Of a stretch of DNA of 64,000 nucleotides, positions 19,098-28,672 are shown piece after piece (the first letter of the stretch is position 1; every line of letters starts with the position of its first letter). Made by a program: the position numbers and the translations under genes. The DNA is from Thermoplasmata archaeon (GTDB lineage: Archaea > Thermoplasmatota > Thermoplasmata > Sysuiplasmatales > Sysuiplasmataceae): positions 117,951-181,950 of the forward strand of contig JAJZXY010000001.1 of assembly GCA_021806165.1 (NCBI GenBank). The letters run 5' to 3'. The notes under the pieces were generated by a model. The model did no database searches, was not told the origin of the DNA, and saw nothing but the letters and a program-made list of their open reading frames with translations.

Positions 19098-19721
19098 TTG
19101 GCCAGGCAGAAGTATTCAGCTGTACCATTGAAATACAAGGAAGTAGAAGGAATTTCAGCCAGGACCTTCTCCGAGCATTTCAAGCTCTATGAAGGGTATG
19201 TGAACAAGACCAACGAGATTTACGAGAAGATAGCCAACAACTTTGCCGACTCAACAAAATCGGCCGGCACCTATAGCGAGTACGGTGAGGCCAAGAGGCA
19301 GCTCTCATTCTGTCTTGGCGGCATGTGGAACCACAAGCTCTACTTCGGCGACTTCGAAAACGGCAGCGGAACCAAACCATCGGATGCGCTTGTAAGGGCC
19401 ATGACAGAGGATTTCGGCTCGTTCGAGAAGTGGAAGGAGGATTTTGTTGCAAGCGGGCTTGCCGCCAGGGGCTGGGCAATGCTCTGCTACGGTCTCGACG
19501 ACGGGAAGCTTCACAATGTGGTTCTTGATGCCCAGAATGCAGGTTTTCCCGCAACGGTTGTTCCACTTGTACTGATGGACGTGTATGAGCATGCCTACTT
19601 CATCGACTACGGAACAGCCAGGAAGCCCTACTTCGAGGCATTCTTCAAAAGCATCAACTGGAACTACATATCGAAGCGCTTTGAGAAGTGCGGCAGGATG
19701 AGCAAGATCTGGAACGAGTAG
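19098..19721 (+). CDS. sod: Superoxide dismutase (Fe/Mn family)
   Basis: EHFKLYEGYVNKTNEIYEK, GGMWNHKLYFGDF, GWAMLCYGLDDGKL, LMDVYEHAYFIDYGTARKPYFEAFFKSINW. Confidence 0.92.
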   Translation: MARQKYSAVPLKYKEVEGISARTFSEHFKLYEGYVNKTNEIYEKIANNFADSTKSAGTYSEYGEAKRQLSFCLGGMWNHKLYFGDFENGSGTKPSDALVRAMTEDFGSFEKWKEDFVASGLAARGWAMLCYGLDDGKLHNVVLDAQNAGFPATVVPLVLMDVYEHAYFIDYGTARKPYFEAFFKSINWNYISKRFEKCGRMSKIWNE

Positions 19722-19760
19722 TCGGCTCTTCCGCGCCCGCAGCAATGCGGGCAAATCCCT

Positions 19761-22343
19761 TTATCTTTTTATCAGCCGCCTGACCCTTTTCCACAGGTTT
19801 GCAGCCTCAGCAGGATAGAGTGTTACCAGGAGAATGGCTGCAGATGCCGCATAGGCTGTACCTGAAATTGCATAGCCTGCTGCGGCAGCGGTGAATCCTG
19901 AGAAGTGGAAGCCAACCTGTCCGGGGCCGCCTGTCACAGTGTAGATGGAGTAGAGCGGCCCTTCCAGGGATGCGGTCGTATTGCCCGCCGGCTGCTCTGC
20001 GTAATATGAGACAAGGCCGCTGCTGCTACTCCATGATGAGACACCGCTTCCCGCAGGGGGGATGAAGACGAGATAGTTTGTGGCGCCGATGCCCAGGAGG
20101 CCCGGCAGCGAGACGCTGAAGCTTGCGGGGTTTTCCTCATAGCTTGCGAGGGGAACATTTCCGGCCTGCGAACCGTTGGAGCCCTGGCCACCCGGTATCC
20201 ATGCGTAGTCCATAAGGTTGACCTGGGAGGAAAGATTAACCAGCTCAGCATAAGATGAGAAATGCCTGACCTGCTGCACTATGTATGCCCTCGAAACCCG
20301 GTGGAGGTTGAGGAAAAGGGCGCACTCGCTCGTGTTCAGCACAAGCGCAAGGTCAGACTGCCTGTACAGGAATGAGTAATTCCAGTAGTCTGCGCTCTTG
20401 CTGAGGAAGACGTACTTCGCGTCAAGGAGTGACAGTATGTTGCCCAGGTGCGTAACGTTGTTGCGCTGCGAAAGCACCTGTGTGACCAGCAGATCCGCTG
20501 CTCCCTGCACCGCTTCCTCCCCCCCCACATACGAGTTAGTGCCGCCGAATACCAGGTTCTGCCTGAAGAACTGGTTGAACGGGCTGGCAAACTTTGTCTG
20601 CGACCAGTTGTAATACATGTAGGTGTGCCATGGGAAAACTATGACCGAGTTGTCAGATGTATTCTGACTCATGATGTTTCCGGCCGTGTACCATGAGGAT
20701 GGATACTGCACATTTGTGAGCTGGCCGTTGAACCCGTCAACCTCCATGTACGAATAGGCAAATGGTGCAATCAGCGCGACGGCCATGAGCATGACGACTG
20801 CGATCTCCGCAAACCTCCTAGCGGTTCCCCTGGAGGGGACGGCAGCTCCGCTTCTCAGGAATGACTCAAGTTCGTATATGCCCAGCGCGCCGAGGTAGCT
20901 GTAAGCGAGCACCACCACCGCAACCATCTTCTGCGGCTCCCTGAAGCCGCTGAAGAAGGGCATGTTGTTGAACAGGTAGGTGTATATCCCGGATGTGAGA
21001 GGCGAGGAGATGCCCGTAGCCAGTATGATGCTTGCGACCATGCCCACGGTAAGGGTGGCAACCAGCGGTCCCCTCCTTCTGCTGTTCCAGTTTGAAACTA
21101 TGCCAAAGACGGCCAGGAAGAGGAAGAGAAGGAAGAATATTATCAGATCGGGGTAGGCTGTTATGGGGTAGGCATAACCTGTCCTGAAGAAACCGTACAT
21201 TGCTGCTATGCTAAGCATGGTGTTGTTGTAGATTGTGGGCTGCGATGCAAATGCTATCGCATCCAGGAATGTGAAACCGCCGAGTATCCTGCCCGATGCG
21301 GCACCTGAGAACAGAAGCCAGTATGCGTTGAAAAGGGCAAACATTGCGGCAAAGGAGAGGATCGGCCCGGCACTGCCCCTGACGTATTTCAGCACTTCCC
21401 CCCTGTTGTAAACTGTCTTTGCAGCATAGTAGATTACAGCCAGTGCAAGCAGTAGAACCAGGGTATGTGTGTCAAAAACAGCAACGAGGGAGAACAGCGA
21501 TGCCGCAAAGAATGCCTGCCTGAACCATCTGCCTGAGCCGCCTGAGTCAGCAAGGTTCACAAATGCCAGCAGGCAGAGCGGCATGAGCGCATATGCGAAC
21601 GAGAGCGCCCATGCGCCCGCAAGTATGCGGGCATAGAGGAACGGGTTGACAGTGTACAGAAATGATGCATAGTATCTCGCAGGCCCCATCTTCCTCCCTG
21701 CGAACATGTACATCGAATAGCCGGAGAGGAAGAATGTCAGGAAGAGGAATAGCTTCTCCACCGCCCATCCCGGCACCGCCATAACCGCCGCGGCCTGGAA
21801 GGCCGTCAGCGCAGCGGCTCCTCCGAGTGATGTGCCAATTCCATATAGCCCCGCCGCTGGAACAACGGGGCCGAATACCATGTCGGTCACAAGGACGTAA
21901 CCGGGGGAAAGGAATGCCTGCATGATGAGCAGTGACAGCAGTGCAAAGGATGCAACAGGAAGCAGCTCCCTGGCGGCACCCTGGAATCTGCCGCCGTCTG
22001 AAATGAGCTTTGAAATGCGCCTGATGCCCCTACCGGCGATGCGGGAGAGGCGCCCTCCCCGGTGCCTTTCCCGGTAGCCGTCGGCTATCATGAGGATGAC
22101 GCCAGCCACGAGGCAGTAGTAGGAGACAATGGCAATGTCGTTGGCAGCACCGCTGTTGCCTGCCGCATCTTCAACGGCGGCGCTCACAAGCAGGACAAGA
22201 GCAAGGCCTATCAGGTACCTGGGATCAGTCCTGTAGAGCAGGTAGGCTGCTGTGAAAGGGAGCAGTATCGCGAGCCCTACTATATTGTATATCTCCGTCT
22301 CCTGCCTCCTCGGGAACAGAATACCTGCCTGTAGATAAAGCAA
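19761..22343 (-). CDS. Large multi-pass membrane protein, GT-C/YfhO-like glycosyltransferase candidate
   Basis: 860 aa, many hydrophobic segments followed by an extracytoplasmic domain (ADLLVTQVLSQRNNVTHLGNILSLLDAKYVFLSKSADYW...) and C-terminal TM with RRLIKR. Confidence 0.6.
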   Translation of the reverse strand: MLYLQAGILFPRRQETEIYNIVGLAILLPFTAAYLLYRTDPRYLIGLALVLLVSAAVEDAAGNSGAANDIAIVSYYCLVAGVILMIADGYRERHRGGRLSRIAGRGIRRISKLISDGGRFQGAARELLPVASFALLSLLIMQAFLSPGYVLVTDMVFGPVVPAAGLYGIGTSLGGAAALTAFQAAAVMAVPGWAVEKLFLFLTFFLSGYSMYMFAGRKMGPARYYASFLYTVNPFLYARILAGAWALSFAYALMPLCLLAFVNLADSGGSGRWFRQAFFAASLFSLVAVFDTHTLVLLLALAVIYYAAKTVYNRGEVLKYVRGSAGPILSFAAMFALFNAYWLLFSGAASGRILGGFTFLDAIAFASQPTIYNNTMLSIAAMYGFFRTGYAYPITAYPDLIIFFLLFLFLAVFGIVSNWNSRRRGPLVATLTVGMVASIILATGISSPLTSGIYTYLFNNMPFFSGFREPQKMVAVVVLAYSYLGALGIYELESFLRSGAAVPSRGTARRFAEIAVVMLMAVALIAPFAYSYMEVDGFNGQLTNVQYPSSWYTAGNIMSQNTSDNSVIVFPWHTYMYYNWSQTKFASPFNQFFRQNLVFGGTNSYVGGEEAVQGAADLLVTQVLSQRNNVTHLGNILSLLDAKYVFLSKSADYWNYSFLYRQSDLALVLNTSECALFLNLHRVSRAYIVQQVRHFSSYAELVNLSSQVNLMDYAWIPGGQGSNGSQAGNVPLASYEENPASFSVSLPGLLGIGATNYLVFIPPAGSGVSSWSSSSGLVSYYAEQPAGNTTASLEGPLYSIYTVTGGPGQVGFHFSGFTAAAAGYAISGTAYAASAAILLVTLYPAEAANLWKRVRRLIKR

Positions 22344-22426
22344 GACGCCTCTGTCCGGGCAATGTACGTTCGGATGTCTGGCTTAGTTTTATACATGTTA
22401 CCGTTTATTGTCTGTAAGGTGGTACT

Positions 22427-23833
22427 TTGAAGCTGATCCGCGGAATGCTTCCCGCATCATCCTCCCTGGTCGGGGTCTCATCGCTCTTCCTCATGGCAGC
22501 GGGCTCAGGCGGTGGCAGGCAGCGCGACGACAGCGAACCACTTGGACGGAGCAGCTACTTCGTGGACCGCGAAGGCAACATACGCGTCTTTGAGTCCATG
22601 GTTGTCAAGGGGGACATACGCTCAACAGGCGATCTCTGGATAGGACGCGGAGCAGTCATCGAGGGCAGCGCATACGCGGACGGAGATCTTGTGATGGAGA
22701 GGGAGTCGCGTGTCACAGGCTCGATATTCGTCAGGGGCTCTGCCAACTTCAAGCAGGACTCCGTGGTTTCGGGCAGCGTGGATATCGGTGGGGCTGTTTA
22801 CAGGGGGAATAATCCGCCCGAGCACCTGTTCAGGCGCAAGTATCCGCCTCCTTCAACCGAAGATGCCCAGCCAGTGGACCAGGGCAGCCTCGAATCGGAG
22901 GTTTCCTCCGTGCTGGAGGGGAGGAAGCTCCAGGACGGCGGGATGGTCATCATCCATGAAAAGAAGGCGGAGCTTTCATACGCACTTCTCAGGAGGATGC
23001 TGGCTGACGGCACGCCATGCATGATTATAGGCAGGGAGCCACCAGAGAGGCTGCAGAGCGTGCGTGGTCTCAGGATTGACGAGGAGAGCGTCATATGGCT
23101 CACCAATCTCGTGGGACGTCGCTGCGTAAACCCGACCCACCTCAGTGCGATGCTCAATACGCTGACAAGGTTTTTGGACAACAACAGGAAGGGCGTTGTG
23201 CTGATAGACGGTATAGAGTACCTGATTACGAACAACGGTTTTGAGCAGGTGCTGAAATTCATCAACAAGATAGAGGATATGATTATCACAAGCTCAGTAT
23301 CATTCATTGTCACACTGGACCCGCGGACGCTTGACGCTCAACACCTTGCGCTCATAGAGCGCGGTGCAGAGACCATTGTCAGCGGCGAAAGGCAACCCGA
23401 GGAAAGAGGCGGGATCAGGGAGGAATTCGAGGAAAGGCTGAAGGAGGAGGCTGTCCGGAGGCAGCAGCTGGAAGACAGGCTTGACGGCTACCTCTACAGG
23501 ATTGAGACCGCCATAAACGCCGCCCAGGCTAGGCCACAGGCTGAGCAGGCTTCCATGGAGCCTGAAATAAGTGAGCTGAAGGGTGCCCGTGACACCATAA
23601 GGAGCGAACTGAGGACCCTCGAGCAGCGCATCGGGGAGAAGGAGAGGGAACTGCTTGAGACGCTTGACAGGAAGATTCTGGAGATGAAGGAGGAGGACAG
23701 CAGGACAGACCTGGTGGCGGCGATGGAGGAGCAGCTCAGGGACAACTCAGAACTGTTGCTGAAGGCTGTGCTCCTTGCTGAAAAGCTCTCTGCGGAGAAG
23801 ACCGCAAGGCTGGAGAGCCGGGCCGGCGACTGA
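22427..23833 (+). CDS. Bactofilin-like beta-helix domain + DUF835 + C-terminal coiled coil
   Basis: MVVKGDIRSTGDLWIGRGAVIEGSAYADGDLVMERESRVTGSIFVRGSANFKQDSVVSGSVDIGG (bactofilin-like rungs); MIIGREPPERLQSV...VIWLTNLVGRRCVNPTHLSAML...GVVLIDGIEYLITNNGFEQVLKFINKIEDM...FIVTLDPRTLDAQHLALIERGAE (DUF835); long Glu/Arg/Leu-rich coiled coil. Confidence 0.82.
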   Translation: MKLIRGMLPASSSLVGVSSLFLMAAGSGGGRQRDDSEPLGRSSYFVDREGNIRVFESMVVKGDIRSTGDLWIGRGAVIEGSAYADGDLVMERESRVTGSIFVRGSANFKQDSVVSGSVDIGGAVYRGNNPPEHLFRRKYPPPSTEDAQPVDQGSLESEVSSVLEGRKLQDGGMVIIHEKKAELSYALLRRMLADGTPCMIIGREPPERLQSVRGLRIDEESVIWLTNLVGRRCVNPTHLSAMLNTLTRFLDNNRKGVVLIDGIEYLITNNGFEQVLKFINKIEDMIITSSVSFIVTLDPRTLDAQHLALIERGAETIVSGERQPEERGGIREEFEERLKEEAVRRQQLEDRLDGYLYRIETAINAAQARPQAEQASMEPEISELKGARDTIRSELRTLEQRIGEKERELLETLDRKILEMKEEDSRTDLVAAMEEQLRDNSELLLKAVLLAEKLSAEKTARLESRAGD

Positions 23834-23838
23834 CCTCA

Positions 23839-25671
23839 CTAATTCCTCTTCATCCTGAACTTGGAAAACACGTAGAGGGATGCCACCATCGCCGTGACCA
23901 GGGGGAGGAGTATGGCGGGCAGCAGTTCGTTGAAACCAGTGTACTGCGAGAGTGTGTAAACCACGGAATTGGAACTCTGGTTTTCCACGCTTACCAGGTA
24001 TGTCCCGGGTGTCCCGTTCGGCACACTGATAATCTGGCGGAATGTCCCATTTGCTGAAATGCCTGAAACCTGGGTTAGCTGGTTGCCGTTCCATAGTAAA
24101 GTCAGGTTGGTTCCGGGCACGAAGCCCGTGCCCGAAACAGCCAGCCTGCTGCCTGCAGGTCCGGAAATGCTGCTGAGGCTGATGTGCGGCTGGATTATGA
24201 GTGTGAATACGGTCGCATTGTTGCCTTCGACATCATAGGCACCGAGGGAGACATTTCCTCCGGGAAGCACCGGAACAGTGATGTTGGCATACAGCGTTCC
24301 GTTCTTCCCCGAGGTATAGGGCTGAGGCATCAGATCAGGCCCTATGTAGATGCGTACCCTGGACGAGGGGTAGTAATAGTTGCCTGTCACCTGGATGGTT
24401 GCGCCTACATTGACGCCCACCTCCGTTGCCTGCACTGTGGGCCTGACGGTCAGCATGGTGATGTTGGAGGCAAGGCCCGCCTGCGAAGTGGCCTGTACGG
24501 TGTAGCGGCCGGCCGTCATCCGGGGGACTGTAAAGTTGATGACGCCCGTCCCGTTCCCCGCAGTCGTCACAGTCCCCGCCGATCTCCCGTTGTATATGAG
24601 GTGAAGCGACGAGGCAGGCGAGAATCCTTCGGCAAAGATGCTGACCGTGCTGCCGGGAGAAGCTCCGTATCTTGAAAGCAGCACCGTGGAAGCGTTTATT
24701 GTGAAATACGCGACAGAGCTGACTCCTGTCGTGTTCGCAAAGAGTGCATGCTCACCTATCGTCCCCGCAGGTATTGAGAGGACGAGAATTGCCTTCCCCT
24801 GGCCGGAGGCGCGGGTCGACTTGACCGTCTTGCCCGCCCATGAAATGCCTATCGCCTTGCCGGCAGGAAAACCGGCAAGGCTTGCAACAACAGCCTGCCC
24901 GACGTGTCCCGAGCTCGGCACAAGCTGGAGGCTGGGTATGACTGCAAGTGAGGCCGTCACTGTGAAAGCGCCGCTCATCCTCACTGTGTAGTTGCCTGAA
25001 GGCATGTCTGCCAGCTGGAAGGAAACGCTGAAGGCACCGTTTTCGTCAGATGAGGTCCTTCCCGCTGACTGGTAGGACTGATTTCCCACCACTGGGTATC
25101 CGACCTGCTGCATTGCATCGAAGCCTGCTCCGAATATGCTCACAGGCCCGCCACTTGCCTGTGAGCCGGGGTATACGAACAGTTCTGCCGCAGCCGCGTC
25201 GGGCGTGGAAGCTATGCCTGCATTTTCGACTGTGAACATGGAACCGCCTGCAATGCCATCGAGTGAAAAGGGTCCCACGCTTGCATTCCCCTCAAGCGTG
25301 ACGGTGAATGAGGAGAGCGTGCCCGACGCGGATACGTTCACTGCAGCATTAATGCAGGCAACAGCTGCGCCCGAACTGTCTGTGATTTCTGTCGAGTTGG
25401 CTGCTACCGGGAAGCCTGGAGGCAGACCGGATATGGTTGAGAAGGCAACAACGCTGCCGTAAGTGCCAGGCGTTGAAACAACAGATGAAACTGAGGCATT
25501 GATGCCGCCCACGGCCGATGTGTTGGCAATTGCAGGTGCGGCGGCAGGCAGGGCACTGGGCGCCTGCAGTCCTGCCCCGGATGCCTGTCCCGCCTGGAGC
25601 GGGGACGCTGTTAATATTAATACAACAATAGCCGCTGCCAAGTGCCCCGCCGACGCCATCTTTGCCACCAT
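23839..25671 (-). CDS. Membrane-anchored surface protein with Ig/IPT-like repeats
   Basis: Signal-like N-terminus (AAAIVVLILTASPLQAGQA), repeated SPGSTVSIFAEGFSPASSLHLIYNG / GSRLAVSGTGFVPGTNLTLLWNG units, C-terminal TM LLPAILLPLVTAMVASLYVFSKFRMKRN. Confidence 0.8.
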   Translation of the reverse strand: MVAKMASAGHLAAAIVVLILTASPLQAGQASGAGLQAPSALPAAAPAIANTSAVGGINASVSSVVSTPGTYGSVVAFSTISGLPPGFPVAANSTEITDSSGAAVACINAAVNVSASGTLSSFTVTLEGNASVGPFSLDGIAGGSMFTVENAGIASTPDAAAAELFVYPGSQASGGPVSIFGAGFDAMQQVGYPVVGNQSYQSAGRTSSDENGAFSVSFQLADMPSGNYTVRMSGAFTVTASLAVIPSLQLVPSSGHVGQAVVASLAGFPAGKAIGISWAGKTVKSTRASGQGKAILVLSIPAGTIGEHALFANTTGVSSVAYFTINASTVLLSRYGASPGSTVSIFAEGFSPASSLHLIYNGRSAGTVTTAGNGTGVINFTVPRMTAGRYTVQATSQAGLASNITMLTVRPTVQATEVGVNVGATIQVTGNYYYPSSRVRIYIGPDLMPQPYTSGKNGTLYANITVPVLPGGNVSLGAYDVEGNNATVFTLIIQPHISLSSISGPAGSRLAVSGTGFVPGTNLTLLWNGNQLTQVSGISANGTFRQIISVPNGTPGTYLVSVENQSSNSVVYTLSQYTGFNELLPAILLPLVTAMVASLYVFSKFRMKRN

Positions 25672-25813
25672 GCTGGAATTGAGTGCCCTAACTGATTGGA
25701 TGTATAGGCAGGAGATAAGTTTCCCCGCTATCTTAATATCAATTGTGATAATGAGCCCTTTAAATATTAATCATTAGCCAGTTTAAGCATAGATCACAGA
25801 AGGGAGTACTCAC

Positions 25814-26386
25814 TTGACGGACCCGCTAGTGGAACACGACGGAAGGAAGATACTCACGGGGGAGGTCTACCTGGTGGAGGAACCAAAACCTTCGCTCTTC
25901 TTCGACATCTTTTCTGAGGCAATGATACAGGGTGTGAAGGGCCTCCTGATAACACGTGAATTCCCGGAAAGGCTCAGGTCAAGCTACAACCTGAACAGTG
26001 CCTCGATTGTCTGGCTTACTCATGTGGTCGGCAGGGACTGTGTTGAGCCGACACAGACCAACCTGATACTCAACAGGATTGTATCATTCACAAAGGAGGG
26101 TTCGCCGGCGCTGATCATGCTTGACGGCATAGAATACCTGATCAACCAGAACAGCTTTGACGTGGTTATAGGCTTCCTGAACCACATCAGGGACCTCATC
26201 ATAATAAAGAACTGCGTGCTTATGGTCGCAATAGACCCGAATACGCTGGATACAAAGGAGCTGGCTCTGGTGGAGAGGAATCTGCAGGTGATAAAGGCGA
26301 GCGGTCAGCCCCAGTCAGGCCCTCTCCTTTCCCTTGAGTCTGGCGTGCTGAAGGTTATGCGCATGCCCAACTCGAAGCAGCTCTGA
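25814..26386 (+). CDS. Stand-alone DUF835 protein
   Basis: LLITREFPERLRSSYNLNSASIVWLTHVVGRDCVEPTQTNLILNRIVSF...ALIMLDGIEYLINQNSFDVVIGFLNHIRDLIIIKNCVLMVAIDPNTLDTKELALVERN. Confidence 0.85.
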   Translation: MTDPLVEHDGRKILTGEVYLVEEPKPSLFFDIFSEAMIQGVKGLLITREFPERLRSSYNLNSASIVWLTHVVGRDCVEPTQTNLILNRIVSFTKEGSPALIMLDGIEYLINQNSFDVVIGFLNHIRDLIIIKNCVLMVAIDPNTLDTKELALVERNLQVIKASGQPQSGPLLSLESGVLKVMRMPNSKQL

Positions 26387-26387
26387 C

Positions 26388-27680
26388 CTACTGCCCTTCG
26401 TCCCTCTTTCTCCTGAAGAGCAGCACACTGGCTACTCCTATCAGCAGGGCTGCTGACACGAAGGGCAGTACAAATGCAGCAAGGCTGCCTGTCTGTCCAG
26501 ATGCAGGGACGTATATGTGCAGGGATGCCATGTTGCCCGGGGAATAAACGGTTATTATGGTGTAGGAGCCGAGTGATGTCGTGTTCTCCAGCGTGGAGTT
26601 GCCGTACGGTGCCACTATGGAGGGCAGGGAGCTGCTGTTGACAACCTGCCTTCCGTTCACTTCCACAGAGAGGCTGGAAATGCTGCCGTTGAAGATTGAG
26701 CTTGAAACAAGGAGGACAACCGTATTCGGCATGCCGGGCTGCATGGCAGTCATCTGCAACTGAATATCACCCCTGGAGACAGTCATCTGCTGCACCCTCA
26801 GCGCATTGTTGAAATAGGCGCCGTCATAGGCTGCCTGGCCCCCCTGCATGGTCACCGCCGCGTAGTATGATATTGTGTTGTGGCGCATTCCCTGCGCTAT
26901 GATGGAGAGGGTGGAAGCATAGTCGGAGTCACCGCTGGGGACACTGAACGAGTTTATGTAGGAACCGGAAAGCACTCTCTTTGTCACAGAGTATATGCCG
27001 CCGGTGCTGTGCGCCTCAGTGAAGTCTGAACCCTCGGACACAAAGTAGCCCGCAAGCTGGGTGTCATTGAACATCACAGCGACTGTGCCGTTGGTCGTTG
27101 CAGTCGTCCCCGACGAGGGGCTGATTGTGTACTTGCTGTTCGGCTGCAGCCCCTGGGAGAGGATGGCCTGTACGGTCGCACTTGCGCCGTATGAGAAGAC
27201 CTGGATGAGCGCCTGTGGATTGTCATGGGCAATAAGCATGGTGTTGTTGGTATATGCATAGAAGATGGAACCTATCACACCGTGCCCCAGGACGAGGCCT
27301 CCGGTCGACAGAACCTGGTACTGTGAGTAAACCACCCTGCTGACATTTGAGAAGGGTGTTTCATTCACATGGACGTCATAAATAGCTATATTGTCCTGAT
27401 TTTGTGACGCCCCACTGTAGATAAATGACAGGAATTTGCCTGTGATATTAAAAGTCAGGGGGTTATAGGAAAAAGGTGCAAAAAAAGTGGAATTTGCCAT
27501 GCTCTGCGATACGCTTGTCGCAAGTATTCCACTGAAGTAGCTGTTCGGCGGTACCATAAGCTCCGTCGATGACTGAGCCCTCTGCCCGGATGGAGTGGCT
27601 GCGGTAAGCCGGATCGAGGCTGACGCCATCATCAGCCCTATGACAACTAGTATGAGCGCCCTGCGGATCCCTGTATTCAT
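26388..27680 (-). CDS. Membrane-anchored surface/secreted protein
   Basis: Signal peptide RRALILVVIGLMMASASIRLTAA; long beta-rich Ser/Thr/Asn region; C-terminal TM LAAFVLPFVSAALLIGVASVLLFRRKRDEGQ. Confidence 0.78.
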   Translation of the reverse strand: MNTGIRRALILVVIGLMMASASIRLTAATPSGQRAQSSTELMVPPNSYFSGILATSVSQSMANSTFFAPFSYNPLTFNITGKFLSFIYSGASQNQDNIAIYDVHVNETPFSNVSRVVYSQYQVLSTGGLVLGHGVIGSIFYAYTNNTMLIAHDNPQALIQVFSYGASATVQAILSQGLQPNSKYTISPSSGTTATTNGTVAVMFNDTQLAGYFVSEGSDFTEAHSTGGIYSVTKRVLSGSYINSFSVPSGDSDYASTLSIIAQGMRHNTISYYAAVTMQGGQAAYDGAYFNNALRVQQMTVSRGDIQLQMTAMQPGMPNTVVLLVSSSIFNGSISSLSVEVNGRQVVNSSSLPSIVAPYGNSTLENTTSLGSYTIITVYSPGNMASLHIYVPASGQTGSLAAFVLPFVSAALLIGVASVLLFRRKRDEGQ

Positions 27681-27807
27681 CTCTGCCGCTCCATTGGTTC
27701 TACGAACTCAGGTACATTCGATCCAGCGCCCACACTATATAAGAATTGAGTAGTATCGCGAGGCAGCATCGATACAGCCTTTCCCCGGGGGGCTCACATG
27801 TTAAATC

Positions 27808-28092
27808 ATGGAGGGCGATATCAGGCCAATGAACGAAATTGCACTCTTCCTGATATTCCTTGTGCTTGGTTTTTCGGTCCTGCTCCTTGCAATATCCGCA
27901 GCCAGCGCTGTGCGCGTCCGGAGCACCAAGACCTCGCTGCTGGCACTGGCATTCCTCTTCTTTTTCCTGAAGGAGGTGTATCTGCTCTATCTCGAGCTCT
28001 TCACTTCTTTCCGCATGTACGATTTCGTGACAGTCATGAGCATCATGGACGTACTTGTTCTGTTCTTCTTCTATGCTTCAGTTCTGAAATGA
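27808..28092 (+). CDS. Small multi-TM membrane protein adjacent to a winged-helix regulator
   Basis: 94 aa with hydrophobic helices (IALFLIFLVLGFSVLLLAISAASAV; LLALAFLFFFLKEVYLLYLELF; SIMDVLVLFFFYASVL). Confidence 0.7.
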   Translation: MEGDIRPMNEIALFLIFLVLGFSVLLLAISAASAVRVRSTKTSLLALAFLFFFLKEVYLLYLELFTSFRMYDFVTVMSIMDVLVLFFFYASVLK

Positions 28093-28101
28093 CGGTAGAG
28101 G

Positions 28102-28626
28102 GTGATGGAGAAGGACCCGCTTTCTCTGGAAACGAGGAGACGTATCTTCCAGTTCATTCGGGAGAGGCCAGGAAGCTACCAGCGTGAGCTGGAAAGGCAG
28201 CTTGAGCTTCAGACAGGCCAGCTGCAGTACCATCTGGGAGTCCTGGAGGAACTGAGGCTGATCACATCACGGGGAGACGGCTTCAGGAAGAGGTACTTCG
28301 TGTCTTCCGAAGTCAGTCCGAGGGACAGGCAGCTGCTCTCCATCCTGAAGCTCAAGACGCCGAGGCGAATCGTTCTCTACCTTCTGCAGCATCCCGAAAG
28401 CTCATTCGACGAGATACTGTCGCAGTTTACCTTTTCCAAGAGCGCTCTTTCCTTCCACATCAAGAAGCTGACAGAAAACGGCATCGCCTCGTCCGAAAGG
28501 TCGTCCGCGGGGGCGCGTTACTCCATCATAAACGAGGATGAGGTCGCGAGGACCATTATAACCTACAGGTCAACCTTCCTAGACAATCTGGTGGACAGCT
28601 TCATAGATTCATGGCTCCAGCTGTGA
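28102..28626 (+). CDS. Tandem winged-helix (ArsR/MarR-like) transcriptional regulator
   Basis: ETRRRIFQFIRERPGSYQRELERQLELQTGQLQYHLGVLEELRLITSR... and second wHTH LKTPRRIVLYLLQHPESSFDEILSQFTFSKSALSFHIKKLTENGI. Confidence 0.85.
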   Translation: MMEKDPLSLETRRRIFQFIRERPGSYQRELERQLELQTGQLQYHLGVLEELRLITSRGDGFRKRYFVSSEVSPRDRQLLSILKLKTPRRIVLYLLQHPESSFDEILSQFTFSKSALSFHIKKLTENGIASSERSSAGARYSIINEDEVARTIITYRSTFLDNLVDSFIDSWLQL

Positions 28627-28672
28627 CTATGCAATGGAAGGTTAATAACCGCCCGCGCTCATCACAAGGCAG

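Noticed and set aside
19098-19721. SOD N-terminal ligand region EHFKLYEGYV looks one residue shorter than canonical HHxxHHxxYV
   Set aside because: Other Fe/Mn SODs appear to have this HYKLYxGYVNK form; remaining ligands (NH, DVYEH) are intact, so no claim of altered metal site.
22798-23313. 171-aa minus-strand ORF opposite the bactofilin-DUF835 gene
   Set aside because: Shadow ORF; the plus-strand product has clear domain motifs.
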